61,306 nucleotides of DNA, taken from positions 1 through 61,306 of the forward strand of contig NZ_AYOD01000049.1 of the NCBI RefSeq assembly GCF_000497755.1. The letters run 5' to 3'. Of the stretch, positions 1 through 9,733 are shown in pieces. Source of the DNA: Aliihoeflea sp. 2WW. Its GTDB lineage: Bacteria; Pseudomonadota; Alphaproteobacteria; Rhizobiales; Rhizobiaceae. A program made the translations under genes and the position numbers. Every line of letters starts with the position of its first letter. The first letter of the stretch is position 1. Under the pieces are notes generated by a model. It saw only the letters and a list, made by a program, of their open reading frames with translations. It ran no database searches and was not told the DNA's origin.

Positions 1-256
1 AACGTCCCGGCCCATCCGCTCGCGCCTCAAGACCTCAAAGTCGACGCTCACATAAGAGCGATACTCTGTAATGTCAACCAACTTTCGCGAAACTCAGAAG
101 CGAACTTCTTCGTCGCCAGCAGCGTCGCCGCCGTCGTTGTTGAGCGGGTTATAGGCCCCACATCCCAAAACTGTCAACGACCAATTCAAAGTTTTTGCGA
201 AATCGGCTCATCACCGAAGGGAAACCGAAGCGGAAGCCCCTGCGGCAGCGCCTTTT
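1..256. other. Non-coding stretch at left edge
   Basis: I find no convincing gene here. The stretch is patchy in composition, with A/T-rich runs near 150-215, unlike the flanking coding DNA. It carries stops in the frames I inspected and no homology I can name with confidence. Since dnaE2 ends at 257 on the minus strand, this is its downstream region and possibly the flank of a gene lying outside the window. Confidence 0.4.
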
Positions 257-283
257 TCAGTGAAAATCCCGCGATTTCGGGAT
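257..283 (-). terminator. Possible hairpin terminator at the dnaE2 stop
   Basis: A 6-bp inverted repeat (ATCCCG at 266-271 and CGGGAT at 278-283, 6-nt loop) overlaps the last codons of dnaE2. On the minus strand it is followed by TTTT, then the TGA stop and an A-rich run. The stem is short and lies inside the coding region, so it is a weak candidate for the end of the imu operon. Confidence 0.3.
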
Positions 284-3200
284 CACGCGGACGTTTCGGG
301 GATGATTGTGGGTGCGGTTCGGCTGTGGACGCAGGATCTCGTCGGCACGTGAAAATTCGGGTTTCGCCTCATAGGAAGAGGACAGGCGGTCGAGATCGCC
401 GGTACGGTCGTGGACTGCGGTCGCCATCAGATGGACGACGCCTTCTGCGCTTCGCTGCACCTTCCCCTCGACCAGCGCCAGCCGCGCGGCCATGATCGGA
501 CGGCGGTAGCGCTCGAAGTCGCGCGACCAGATCAGCGCATTGGCAACGCCCGTCTCGTCCTCGAGCGTCATGAAGATCGCATTGCCCTTGCCCGGCCGCT
601 GGCGGACGAGAACGATGCCGGCGACCCGCACCCGCCTGCCATCGCGCGCCGCATTGAGACCGGCCGCGCTCAATACCCCCTCGCCGTCGAACAGGCGTCG
701 CAGGAACTGCATCGGATGCGCCTTCAGAGACAGGCGGATGGTCTGATAGTCGGCCACCACATGTTCGCTGAGCGCCATCGCGGGCAGCCCCACCCTTTCT
801 TCCGCGCCCAGTTCATGGCGATCGGCGGCAGCGAACAGCGGCAGCGGCGCGTCGTCCGGCAGGCGGCGTACGGCCCAAAGCGCGGCGCGCCGGTCGAGCC
901 CGACCGAGCGAAACGCATCGGCATCGGCGAGCAGTCGCAGGGCGCGCGCCGGAAGCCCCGTACGGCGCCACAGGTCTTCGATGCTCTCGAACCCCCCTGC
1001 CCGCGTTGCGGTCAAATGATAGGACCACTCGTCTTTGAAACCGTCGATCTGGCGAAAGCCTATGCGAAGCGCACGGTGCTTATGCCCCACACACGCTTCG
1101 AGCGTGTTGTCGCGAAGGCTATGATTGATATCGACCTCGCGGATTTCGACGCCAGTCTTGCGCGCATCGCCCACGATTTGGGCGGGCGCGTAAAAGCCCA
1201 TCGGCTGGGAATTCAAAAGCGCGCAGGCGAAGACATCCGGATAATGGCATTTCAGCCAGGCCGAGACATAGACAAGCTTGGCGAAGGAGGCGGCGTGGCT
1301 TTCTGGAAAGCCGTATTCGCCGAAACCCTTGATCTGATTGAAACAGCCCTGCGCGAATTCCCGCTCATAGCCTCGAGCTACCATGCGCTCGACCATCATC
1401 GCCTCAAAATCTTTGATTTTTCCATTCGAGCGAAAGGTAGCCATAGCCTTGCGCAACTGGTTGGCTTCGGCATCCGTGAATTTTGCGGCTTCTATGGCAA
1501 TACTCATCGCCTGCTCCTGAAAAAGAGGAACACCCAGCGTACGCGAGAGGACATGCTTCAATTCATCAGGGTCATGCGGTGGGCCGGGAGACGGATAGAC
1601 GATCTCCTCCGGGGGCTTGTGGCGACGGCTCAGATAGGGATGAACCATATTGCCCTGGATCGGCCCAGGGCGAACGATCGCGACCTGAATGACCAGATCG
1701 TAGAACCTCTTGGGCCTGAGGCGCGGCAACATGTTGATCTGAGCCCGGCTTTCGACCTGAAAGACACCGATCGACTCGCCGCGCTGCAGCATGTCGAACG
1801 TTTCAGGATCGTCCGGTTTTAGCTCATTCATGGCAAGCTTCTTGCCGTAATGTGCCTCGACCAGATCGAACGCCTTGCGGATACAGGTCAGCATGCCGAG
1901 CGCGAGCACGTCGACCTTCATCATGCCGAGCGCATCGATGTCGTCCTTGTCCCATTCGATGAAGGTGCGATCCTCCATCGCGGCATTGCCGATCGGCACC
2001 ATTTCGTCGAGGCGATGGCGCGCGAGCACGAAGCCGCCGACATGCTGGGAAAGATGGCGCGGAAAATCGAGCAGCCGCGAGGCGAACTCGACCGCACGCC
2101 GGATCATCGGATTGGCGGGATCGAGCCCCGCCTGCCGGATACGCTCGTCAGGAAGTTCGTCGCGGCTCCAGCTTCCCCAGACTGTTCCGGCGATGCGCGC
2201 CGTGATGTCCTGCGACAGGCCGAGCACCTTGCCGACCTCGCGGATCGCGCTTTTCGGCCGGTAATGAATGACGGTCGCGACGATGCCGGCGCGATGACGG
2301 CCGTATTTTTCATAGAGATACTGGATGATCTCCTCGCGCCGCTCATGCTCGAAATCGACGTCGATGTCCGGCGGCTCGCGGCGTTCGTCGGACAGGAAGC
2401 GGGCGAATAGAAGCGTATTCGTCGCCGGGTCGACGGAGGTGATGCCGAGAACGAAACAGACCGCGGAATTGGCGGCGGACCCCCTGCCCTGGCACAATAT
2501 GCCGAGTTCCTCCGCCTTTTGGACGATGTCGTAGATGGTGAGGAAATATGTGGCGTAGTCGAGCTTGGCGATGAGGGCCAGTTCCTCGACGAGCGTCTTT
2601 CGAACCTTCGGCGGAATCTCCCCCTTGTAGTGGATGGCCGCGCGCCTCCAAGTCATCTCCTCAAGATGGCTTTGAGGCTCAAGACCCGGCGGGACCAGTT
2701 CTTCCGGATATTCGTATTTGAACTGCCGGAGCGAAAAATCCATCCTGGCGAGAAGGATCTGGACCTCCTCGATTGCACCGGGACAATCACGGAAAAGCCG
2801 CCTCATGTCCTCGGCCGGTTTGAGGTGGCGTTCGGCATTGGCAAGCAGCAGCCGCCCCGCCGCCTCGATGGTGGTTGCCTCGCGAATGCAGGTGAGGACA
2901 TCCTGAAGGTCGCGCTCGTCGGGTGAGTGATAGAGAGCGTCGTTGATGGCGATCAACGGCACGCGATGCGCTACGGACAACGCATTCAAGCGCGTCAGTC
3001 GCCGCCGGTCGCTCCCCTGATAGAGCATCGAGGCGCCAATCCATAGGCCGCCGGCCATGTCGCGCAGACGCGAAAGAACAGGCGGCAGGGCGTCCAATCT
3101 GCCATCAGGCATCACCACCAGCAGGAGATCACTGCACCGAACAAGCAGATCATCGAGATAAAGAATGCAGTCCGCTTTCTTCGCCCGCCGGTTCCCGATC

Positions 3201-3610
3201 GTCAAAAGCCGGCAGAGCGCACCCCATCCATCCCGGTTTTCAGGATAGGCGATGATGTCCGGAGTGCCGTCGGCAAAGACGAGCCGGGCCCCGACCGCGA
3301 GCTTGAAGTTGCGTGAGCGTGCCTGAAGCTCTTCAAAGCTGATCGGCATGTCTTCGAGCAAGCCGGGCATGACGAGCACATACTCGCCCGGCCCGGAGCC
3401 CTCGCGCATGCGGCGCGCCGGCCTTTCGCCGGCAAGGATGTCCTTGATAGTCGCATAGGCGCGCACCACGCCGGCGACCGAATTGCGATCCGCAATGCCG
3501 ATGCCGTTGTGGTTCAAGATGAGTGCGGCCAGCACCATGTCCTGCGGGCTGGAAGCCCCGCGCAAGAACGAGAAATTGGTGGTCGTGGCAAGTTCGGCAT
3601 AATCCGTCAT
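257..3610 (-). CDS. dnaE2: Error-prone DNA polymerase DnaE2 (ImuC)
   Basis: C-family DNA polymerase alpha subunit of the DnaE2/ImuC type, the catalytic polymerase of the SOS mutasome; it is thought to extend DNA past lesions together with ImuB and ImuA. The 1117 residues match the usual DnaE2 length (about 1080-1100). The N-terminus is a PHP domain (opening YAELATTTNFSFLRGAS). The polymerase catalytic motif PDIDVDF is at residues 414-420. A C-terminal OB fold (around VRVAGIVLVRQRPGKGNAIF) precedes the typical ending HPRNVRVIPKSRDFH. The start overlaps the imuB stop by 4 nt, so the two are translationally coupled, and expression should come from the LexA-controlled imuA promoter. Assignment to DnaE2 rather than DnaE1 rests on the cassette context, the length and the C-terminus. 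Confidence 0.97.
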   Translation of the reverse strand: MTDYAELATTTNFSFLRGASSPQDMVLAALILNHNGIGIADRNSVAGVVRAYATIKDILAGERPARRMREGSGPGEYVLVMPGLLEDMPISFEELQARSRNFKLAVGARLVFADGTPDIIAYPENRDGWGALCRLLTIGNRRAKKADCILYLDDLLVRCSDLLLVVMPDGRLDALPPVLSRLRDMAGGLWIGASMLYQGSDRRRLTRLNALSVAHRVPLIAINDALYHSPDERDLQDVLTCIREATTIEAAGRLLLANAERHLKPAEDMRRLFRDCPGAIEEVQILLARMDFSLRQFKYEYPEELVPPGLEPQSHLEEMTWRRAAIHYKGEIPPKVRKTLVEELALIAKLDYATYFLTIYDIVQKAEELGILCQGRGSAANSAVCFVLGITSVDPATNTLLFARFLSDERREPPDIDVDFEHERREEIIQYLYEKYGRHRAGIVATVIHYRPKSAIREVGKVLGLSQDITARIAGTVWGSWSRDELPDERIRQAGLDPANPMIRRAVEFASRLLDFPRHLSQHVGGFVLARHRLDEMVPIGNAAMEDRTFIEWDKDDIDALGMMKVDVLALGMLTCIRKAFDLVEAHYGKKLAMNELKPDDPETFDMLQRGESIGVFQVESRAQINMLPRLRPKRFYDLVIQVAIVRPGPIQGNMVHPYLSRRHKPPEEIVYPSPGPPHDPDELKHVLSRTLGVPLFQEQAMSIAIEAAKFTDAEANQLRKAMATFRSNGKIKDFEAMMVERMVARGYEREFAQGCFNQIKGFGEYGFPESHAASFAKLVYVSAWLKCHYPDVFACALLNSQPMGFYAPAQIVGDARKTGVEIREVDINHSLRDNTLEACVGHKHRALRIGFRQIDGFKDEWSYHLTATRAGGFESIEDLWRRTGLPARALRLLADADAFRSVGLDRRAALWAVRRLPDDAPLPLFAAADRHELGAEERVGLPAMALSEHVVADYQTIRLSLKAHPMQFLRRLFDGEGVLSAAGLNAARDGRRVRVAGIVLVRQRPGKGNAIFMTLEDETGVANALIWSRDFERYRRPIMAARLALVEGKVQRSAEGVVHLMATAVHDRTGDLDRLSSSYEAKPEFSRADEILRPQPNRTHNHPRNVRVIPKSRDFH

Positions 3611-5169
3611 GGAAAGAGCCCCTGGATGAACCAGCGCACCTCGCCCGCCTCGCGCGCATAAAGGCCTTCACGGTAAAGCCAGTAGCGGTGGCCCTGCCGG
3701 TCCTCGACGCGGTAGTAGTCGCGGGTCTTCGGCTCCTTGGCCGTGCGCCACCATTCGGGCGAAATGCGCTCTGGGCCCTCCACGCGCACCATGTCGTGCC
3801 AGATGCGCCGCCAGCGGAACCGGTAGGGAGGACCTTCGGGCACCTCGGCGATCGTCTCAACGGGTTGCGGCGGCGTGAAGATCAGGATCGGGCGCAAGGG
3901 CGGCTCGCCGGCGGGGCTCGGGCTCCACTCGATTTCGGCCTCGCCGTCGCCGATCGCCGGTACGCGCCGTGCGGCACGTTCGGGTACGTGGCTGTCGATC
4001 GGCAGGAAACGTTCGACAGCGCCCGGGCCGAACCGCGCGCTCAGGCGGTCGACGAGGTCGGCCACCGCCGCCTCGTCCACCCGGTCGCGCTCGAAGCGCA
4101 TCTGCGCGCCGTCGGCCGGGTCGCCCGCCAGCACGGCGAGCCGGATCATGTCGAAACCGAAGCCGGGATCGACCGGATCGGCAAGCGCATCGAGCCGGGT
4201 CATGAAAAGCTTCTTCAGTGCTGCGGGATCGCGCAGAGGCCGCCCGACCAGCGCCTCGATGCGCCGCGTCGCGCCGTCGGCGCGAAAGAAGGTCGCCTCG
4301 AAGGCGCGCCCGCCCTGCCCGTGCCGCTCCAGCATCGCGCAAAGGCTGCGCGTCAGCGCCTCGAAGGCGATCGCGATATCGGCCTCGAGCCCGATCGGAT
4401 CGGCAAAGCGCTCTTCCGCGGTGAACAAGGGCAGCGGCCGGCGCGGCGACAAAGGCGGGTCGATTTCGCCGAAAATTGCCTGCAGCCGGCGCACGAAATC
4501 CGAACCGAACCGTGCGGCGAGCGGTTTTTGCGGGCGCGCGGCAAGATCACCGAGCGACATCAGGCCAGCGCGGCGGAGCGCGACGATGCTCTCGGGCTCC
4601 ACTTCGAGGGCTGCGACCGGCAGCGGCGCCACGGCCTCGCGCTCCGCCCCGGACGCAACGATGCCGCCCTCCCCGAAGCGGGCGAGAGCGCGCGCCGCAG
4701 CTCCGGTTCCGGCAATGGCTGAGCGCGCCGTCAGGCCGAAGCTTGACAGCCGCCGTTCGAGGTCGGCCTTCAGCCGCTTTTCCCCGCCGAACAGATGCGC
4801 CGAACCGGCAATCTCGAGGATCAGCGTGTCGGGCGCCTCTTCCGCAACGACGGGGGTATAGCGGTCGCACCAGTCGGCGACATGGCAAAGAAGCGCAAGA
4901 TCGGCCTCCGGCTCGTGCTCGTGCACCTCGATCGCCGGCACGCGGGCGCGCGCATCGGCAAGGCCGAGGCCCGGATTGAGCCCGAGCGACAGCGCCTTGC
5001 GATCGGCCGCGACGAGGCGCATCGCATTGGCCTCGAGCGCCGCGACCACCATCGGCCGGTCATCCCGCCTGCCGCCAGCCCTGCGCGCCAGACGCTCCAG
5101 CCGGTCGGTCGGAAGAAAGGGGAGCCACAGCGCGAGATATCGCCTGTTCCTCGAAGCGTTGCTCGTCAC
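3607..5169 (-). CDS. imuB: ImuB, Y-family polymerase-like mutasome subunit
   Basis: ImuB resembles Y-family polymerases but in this family is catalytically dead and acts as the hub linking DnaE2 to the beta clamp. The start is taken as GTG at 5169, giving 520 residues and placing the conserved opening RRYLALWLPFLPTDRL near the N-terminus. An in-frame ATG at 5280 would add 37 low-complexity residues lying wholly within imuA and is unlikely. The Y-family palm is recognisable (ADWCDRYTPVV, then EIAGSAHLFGGE), but the acidic DxD and SxDE motifs of active enzymes are not seen at the expected sites, as usual for ImuB. It overlaps the end of imuA by about 110 bp and the start of dnaE2 by 4 nt. Confidence 0.93.
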   Translation of the reverse strand: MTSNASRNRRYLALWLPFLPTDRLERLARRAGGRRDDRPMVVAALEANAMRLVAADRKALSLGLNPGLGLADARARVPAIEVHEHEPEADLALLCHVADWCDRYTPVVAEEAPDTLILEIAGSAHLFGGEKRLKADLERRLSSFGLTARSAIAGTGAAARALARFGEGGIVASGAEREAVAPLPVAALEVEPESIVALRRAGLMSLGDLAARPQKPLAARFGSDFVRRLQAIFGEIDPPLSPRRPLPLFTAEERFADPIGLEADIAIAFEALTRSLCAMLERHGQGGRAFEATFFRADGATRRIEALVGRPLRDPAALKKLFMTRLDALADPVDPGFGFDMIRLAVLAGDPADGAQMRFERDRVDEAAVADLVDRLSARFGPGAVERFLPIDSHVPERAARRVPAIGDGEAEIEWSPSPAGEPPLRPILIFTPPQPVETIAEVPEGPPYRFRWRRIWHDMVRVEGPERISPEWWRTAKEPKTRDYYRVEDRQGHRYWLYREGLYAREAGEVRWFIQGLFP

Positions 5170-5890
5170 GGTTCCACTCCATCTGCCAGTTGAGGCCGGC
5201 AGTGCCTGCGCGCTGGCGCAAAAGGGTGATGTCGAAGGCCGGCATGCCCGGCGCATTGGCTTCGAGCGGGCGCGAAGCAAGCGCGCCCACCTGCCAGCGC
5301 GTCGTCGCCGCGCTCGGCTCGGCGCGGGCGCAAAGGCGCAAGAGAAAGATCGGCACGCCGCTCTCTTCCGCCGCCAGCGTCAACCGACGCGTGGCGGTCA
5401 GGTCGAGCACCTTGGGATTGCCCCAGGGCTCGATGACGACCGCGCCGAGTGCCTCGCATCGCGCGCCCTCGATACCGGCGCGCAGGACGGCCGCGGCATC
5501 CTTCAGCCGAACCTGGATCAGCGTTTGAGGCAGAAGCCCGATGTCGAGCAGGCCCTGCGGATAGAGCTTGCCGGTCTCGACCTCGCCGGCGACCTGGCGC
5601 ACCCAAAGCGTCTTGCGCAGGCGCATCGCACCACCCTCGGCGCGCAGATCCTCGTCGATCCGCAAGCCCGCCCGCAGGCTCAAGCCCGCGACGAAGCCAG
5701 CCGCGGAAGCCGCATCCGCCCCTGCCGCACCCAGCACCTCATGCAATGCGCCGCGCATCAGCCCGCCGCCCAACGCCCTGTCCGGCCCGTCCGCACCAAG
5801 CGAAAACCGGCTTTCCGGCCCGATCAGTCCGACGGGCTCCAGGGCGGCGAGGCTTTGCCGCAGCGCATGGATATCGCGTCGACCATCCAT
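5060..5890 (-). CDS. imuA: ImuA, SOS mutasome accessory protein
   Basis: First gene of the imuA-imuB-dnaE2 operon. ImuA is a RecA/SulA-like protein needed for damage-induced mutagenesis together with ImuB and DnaE2. The 276 residues begin MDGRRDIHALRQSLAALEP and carry the family's conserved core (LGGGLMRGALHEVLG, then AAGFVAGLSLRAG). Later segments GAVVIEPWG and LTATRRLTLAAEESGVPIFLLR fit a RecA-like fold. The ATG at 5890 lies 7 nt downstream of a perfect LexA box, which supports this start. The C-terminal 37 codons overlap the imuB reading frame. Confidence 0.92.
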   Translation of the reverse strand: MDGRRDIHALRQSLAALEPVGLIGPESRFSLGADGPDRALGGGLMRGALHEVLGAAGADAASAAGFVAGLSLRAGLRIDEDLRAEGGAMRLRKTLWVRQVAGEVETGKLYPQGLLDIGLLPQTLIQVRLKDAAAVLRAGIEGARCEALGAVVIEPWGNPKVLDLTATRRLTLAAEESGVPIFLLRLCARAEPSAATTRWQVGALASRPLEANAPGMPAFDITLLRQRAGTAGLNWQMEWNRDEQRFEEQAISRAVAPLSSDRPAGASGAQGWRQAG

Positions 5891-5897
5891 GCCCTAT

Positions 5898-5912
5898 GTT
5901 CCTATTTTGTTC
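5898..5912 (-). promoter_or_regulatory. LexA (SOS) box of the imu operon
   Basis: The sequence is GTTC-CTATTTT-GTTC on the plus strand, equal to GAAC-N7-GAAC on the minus strand. This is exactly the direct-repeat LexA box known from alphaproteobacteria. It lies between the predicted -10 element and the imuA ATG, so bound LexA would cover the transcription start. Confidence 0.92.
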
Positions 5913-5942
5913 TATTAAGAACCCAACCGGAACGGGAGTCAA
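5913..5942 (-). promoter_or_regulatory. Predicted imuA promoter
   Basis: On the minus strand, TTGACT (5937-5942) is followed after 18 nt by TTAATA (5913-5918). This is a good -35/-10 pair, with the LexA box immediately downstream. The expected 5' UTR is only about 15 nt. Predicted from sequence only. Confidence 0.6.
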
Positions 5943-6040
5943 TTCGGCTTTGGAAAATGTGATCTTCCCATGCGTCGGCGCCTGATGGGGCGAAGGTCCG
6001 GTCGAACCTTCAGCCCCGCCGAGCTCCGATCAGGCCAGCT

Positions 6041-8407
6041 TTAAGCAGACTGGCCGGAAAGAATTTCGCGCTTGCCCACATGATTGGGCGCACCGACCAG
6101 CCCCTCCTTCTCCATCCGTTCGACGAGGGAGGCGGCACGGTTGTAGCCGATGCCCAGGCGACGCTGGATATAAGAGGTCGAGCACTTCTTGTCGCGCGTG
6201 ACGACCTTCACCGCCTCGGCGTAGAGCGTGTCGCCATCGTCGCCGTCCACGGCGGCGTCGACGTCGCCTTCGTCCTCATCGGCGAGCGGCGCGTCGCCAT
6301 CGGCGGTCACCGTGTCGAGATATTCCGGCGTCGCCTGCGCCTTGAGGTGCGCGACGACCTTCTCGACTTCGGCATCTGAGACGAACGGTCCATGGACGCG
6401 CGCCAGGCGCCCGCCGCCGGCCATATGAAGCATGTCGCCCTGGCCGAGGAGCTGTTCGGCGCCCTGTTCGCCCAAAATGGTGCGACTGTCGATCTTCGAG
6501 GTGACCTGGAAGGAAATCCGGGTCGGGAAATTCGCCTTGATCGTGCCGGTGATGACGTCGACCGAGGGACGCTGCGTCGCCATGATCAGATGGATGCCGG
6601 CTGCCCGCGCCATCTGTGCCAAACGCTGGATCGCGCCTTCGATCTCCTTGCCCGCCACCATCATCAGGTCGGCCATTTCGTCGACGATGATGACGATGAA
6701 CGGCATCGGCGACAGGTCGATCTCGCGTTCCTCGAAGGTCGGCTCGCCCGTTCCCTTGGCAAAACCGGTCTGGACCTGCATGAAGATCTGTTCGCCGCTC
6801 TGGCGTGCGGCGGCAGCCCGGCTGTTATAGCCGTCGATGTTGCGCACGCCGAGGCGCGCCATCTTGCGATAGCGGTCCTCCATCTCGCGCACCGCCCATT
6901 TCAGGGCGGTCACGGCCTTTTGCGGGTCGGTGACGACCGGCGTCAGAAGATGCGGGATGCCGTCATAGACGGACAGCTCGAGCATCTTCGGATCGACCAT
7001 GATCAGCCGGCACTCTTCCGGGTTCAACCGGTAGAGAAGCGAGAGGATCATCGTGTTGATGGCGACCGACTTGCCCGAGCCCGTGGTGCCGGCGACCAGA
7101 AGATGGGGCATGCGCGCCAGATCGGCGACGACCGGCTGACCGCCGATGTCCTTGCCAAGCGCGAGCGCAAGCTTGGCATTCGACCGGCCGAAAGCGTCGC
7201 TCTCGATCAGTTCGCGGAAATAGACCGTCTCGCGCTCGTCGTTCGGCAGTTCGATGCCGATGGCATTGCGGCCCGGCACCACGGCGACGCGTGCCGATAC
7301 GGCCGACATCGAGCGCGCGATGTCGTCGGCCAAATTGATCACGCGGCTCGATTTGACGCCGGGTGCCGGCTCGAATTCGTAGAGCGTGACGACAGGGCCG
7401 GCGCGCACGTGAATGATTTCGCCCTTGACCCCGAAATCTTCCAGAACGCTTTCGAGGAGGTCCGCACCTTGCTCAAGACGCTCCTGCGTCAGGTAGACGC
7501 CGGTTCCCATCGGAGGGTCCTGCAGGAGGTCGATCGGGGGAAACGAATAGCCCTCCCCGAAAGCTTCGGCCTCGATCCGCATGGGCTCGGGCAAGACTGG
7601 TGGCCGCACTGACGCCGGCGGAGCGGCTGGCACGATGGCCCGCACCGTGGTCTGCCCAGCAGGACGCTGCGCGAGACGGCCAGATGCGGCGTCCTCAGAA
7701 GACGTGCGAGCCTTGCCACCCGTTCCAACCGAACAATCGATGACACGGTAAAGAGAAGCCGGATCGGATTCGCTGGGTCGCGGCCGTGCTGTAACGGCCG
7801 GGCCGTCTGTCCGCGGCGCCACGGAAACCACCCGGCCAGCGACAGGTTTGCGCGCGGGCACGATTTCGCCCTTCGGCGACAGCGGCGGCGCGAGCTCGAA
7901 GAATGCGTGGTCCGAAAGGAGCGCCCACACGTCCCCGCTCGTCGGCGAGGCCGACTCGGTCTTGGCCGCCACGGCCGGGGCAGCAAGTTCATCGATCGCC
8001 TCGGCCGGCCGGTCGTCCGCGTCATGGACGAGTTCCAGAACATGGTCGCGAACGACGACCGGCACCGTCGGCGCCTCGTCGGGCGACGAACCGGCGGTCG
8101 GTTCAGCGGCCGCCTTGCTCTGCTTCTTCGTCACCGCATTGTCCGGCGTGCGCGTGAACCGGACGTTCGGTGCCATGAAGAAGTGCTTTTCCCACTCGGG
8201 CTTGGCCTCCTGCGAAACCGGATTGACCGACGGTTCGCGCGGGCCATCACGCTCGGCGCGTGCAGCTTCCGCCTGCGTTTCGGAGCCCTCGGGGGCCGTC
8301 TGCGCGCGGGAAGCGTAAAGGGAAATCGGGATGATGTTTGCCCTGGTGATCGGCGAGGATGACATGCGTATGCTCAACGGTTGGACACCGTTGAGGGATA
8401 GGATCAC
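6041..8407 (-). CDS. FtsK/SpoIIIE-type DNA translocase lacking membrane segments
   Basis: DNA-pumping hexameric ATPase of the FtsK family. From a GTG at 8407 it has 788 residues. Residues 1-270 are a low-complexity Pro/Ala/Ser/Glu-rich linker without any hydrophobic membrane span. The alpha/beta motor follows, with Walker A GTTGSGKS at 440-447, a Walker B region [13 protein letters not shown] and the conserved [19 protein letters not shown]-terminal winged-helix gamma domain (about 715-788, [22 protein letters not shown]) would read KOPS-like sequences. Canonical FtsK starts with four membrane helices, so this is either a soluble paralogue or an N-terminally reduced form. GTG 8407 has a GGAAGG ribosome site 11-13 nt upstream; ATG 8365 is an alternative start. 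Confidence 0.93.
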   Translation of the reverse strand: MILSLNGVQPLSIRMSSSPITRANIIPISLYASRAQTAPEGSETQAEAARAERDGPREPSVNPVSQEAKPEWEKHFFMAPNVRFTRTPDNAVTKKQSKAAAEPTAGSSPDEAPTVPVVVRDHVLELVHDADDRPAEAIDELAAPAVAAKTESASPTSGDVWALLSDHAFFELAPPLSPKGEIVPARKPVAGRVVSVAPRTDGPAVTARPRPSESDPASLYRVIDCSVGTGGKARTSSEDAASGRLAQRPAGQTTVRAIVPAAPPASVRPPVLPEPMRIEAEAFGEGYSFPPIDLLQDPPMGTGVYLTQERLEQGADLLESVLEDFGVKGEIIHVRAGPVVTLYEFEPAPGVKSSRVINLADDIARSMSAVSARVAVVPGRNAIGIELPNDERETVYFRELIESDAFGRSNAKLALALGKDIGGQPVVADLARMPHLLVAGTTGSGKSVAINTMILSLLYRLNPEECRLIMVDPKMLELSVYDGIPHLLTPVVTDPQKAVTALKWAVREMEDRYRKMARLGVRNIDGYNSRAAAARQSGEQIFMQVQTGFAKGTGEPTFEEREIDLSPMPFIVIIVDEMADLMMVAGKEIEGAIQRLAQMARAAGIHLIMATQRPSVDVITGTIKANFPTRISFQVTSKIDSRTILGEQGAEQLLGQGDMLHMAGGGRLARVHGPFVSDAEVEKVVAHLKAQATPEYLDTVTADGDAPLADEDEGDVDAAVDGDDGDTLYAEAVKVVTRDKKCSTSYIQRRLGIGYNRAASLVERMEKEGLVGAPNHVGKREILSGQSA
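8373..8395 (-). promoter_or_regulatory. Perfect 9-bp inverted repeat at the ftsK-like start
   Basis: CTCAACGGT (8373-8381) and ACCGTTGAG (8387-8395) form a perfect dyad with a 5-nt spacer. It lies within codons 5-12 if translation starts at GTG 8407, or immediately before the alternative ATG at 8365. It could be an operator or an mRNA hairpin affecting initiation; no T-run follows, so it is not a terminator. Confidence 0.5.
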
Positions 8408-8528
8408 ACGGTTAACAGTTCCTTCCCGACCACGCTGCCGGCGCGTCAGAAAACGCGGTCGTGCACGATCAAAATCGCGCGCCGATGATGGCGGGCGAAA
8501 AATTGGGACGGACGGAATGGAAAGAAAA

Positions 8529-8604
<76 letters not shown>

Positions 8605-8713
8605 GGCCACCGGGTCGCCAGGGCGTCCCGAAGAAGCCGCGTCTATAGCCACTCGCTTTCGCGCTGTCCAGCGCCTGGGCAAAAGTTTTTCGCGAGCGCG
8701 CGATACCGCATGG

Positions 8714-9658
8714 TCAGGCGAAAAGCGTGCCCTCGGCGACCTTGACTGCGTGTCCGCCGATCCGCGCGGCGGTGATGGCGCCGCCTTCGACGTCGATCTC
8801 GAGCCGGATGCGCGAAGGGCGGCCCATTTCGATGCCCTGCTCGATCCAGTGCCGGTGGGAGCCGGCGCCCGGCTGGTCGAAATGGTGGATGGCGCCGGCG
8901 AAGGCGGCGGCGGCCGAGCCGGTCGCGGGGTCCTCCGGGATGCCCATGTAAGGCGCGAACATGCGCGCGTGGAAGGCGCAATCATGGCCGACCGTCTCGC
9001 GGCAATAGACATAGGCGTCGGCGATGATGCCATCGACCTGCGGCGCGATCTCGGCCCACAGCGCGCCATCGCATCTGGCGCGGGCGGCGGCGTCGAGCCC
9101 GGCGACCGGGACGGTGACGTACGGCACGCCGGCCGTCCAAAGCTGCGGCACATGGTTCTCGAAGCCGATCTCGTGCGCCCCGAGCCCCAGCGCGGCGGCG
9201 AAGGAGGCCTTGTCGACCTCGCAGTCGAGGCGCTCGGGCAGACGCGGCAGGTCGAACTCGGCAAAGGCGGCGTCGCCCTCACGCGAGACCGCGCAGCGCA
9301 CGAGGCCGATCTTCTGTTCGAGGACGAGGATGGAAAGGTCCGTCGGCTGCCCGCCATCCGAAAGCGCGACGGCGGTGCCGACGGTGGGATGGCCGGCGAA
9401 GGGGAGTTCCCGACCGGGCGTGAAGATGCGCATGGCGGCCGCGTGGCCGGCCCCTTCGGCCGGCAGCAGGAAGACGGTTTCCGAGAGGTTGAATTCCTTC
9501 GCGATCTTCTGCATCGCGCCGTCATCGAGCCCATCGGCGTCGAAGACGATGGCGAGCGGATTGCCCGCCAGCACCTGGTCGGCGAAGACGTCGTAGACGG
9601 CGTAGCGGCGGGCGGACGTCACGGATCGGGCTCTCCTCAAGCGGGCCGACATGGCCAA
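8714..9658 (-). CDS. PhzF family epimerase/isomerase-like protein
   Basis: Member of the PhzF/diaminopimelate-epimerase-fold family (314 residues). It opens with YAVYDVFADQVLAGNPLAIVFD after a short basic extension. The family glutamate lies in FNLSETVFLLPAEG, followed by LPFAGHPTVGTAVAL and DPATGSAAAAFAGAI, the glycine-rich signatures of the two mirrored domains. No phenazine genes are nearby, so a role in phenazine synthesis is not implied; PhzF homologues act on varied small substrates. It is transcribed divergently from the macA-like gene, sharing a roughly 75-bp intergenic region. Confidence 0.88.
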   Translation of the reverse strand: MAMSARLRRARSVTSARRYAVYDVFADQVLAGNPLAIVFDADGLDDGAMQKIAKEFNLSETVFLLPAEGAGHAAAMRIFTPGRELPFAGHPTVGTAVALSDGGQPTDLSILVLEQKIGLVRCAVSREGDAAFAEFDLPRLPERLDCEVDKASFAAALGLGAHEIGFENHVPQLWTAGVPYVTVPVAGLDAAARARCDGALWAEIAPQVDGIIADAYVYCRETVGHDCAFHARMFAPYMGIPEDPATGSAAAAFAGAIHHFDQPGAGSHRHWIEQGIEMGRPSRIRLEIDVEGGAITAARIGGHAVKVAEGTLFA

Positions 9659-9733
9659 ACTTTAATTTGTAATCGGGGCGCTTTGGGGCGATCTGTCAAG
9701 CATAGGGACATATCGAGCGCCAGGCTTCGTCAG

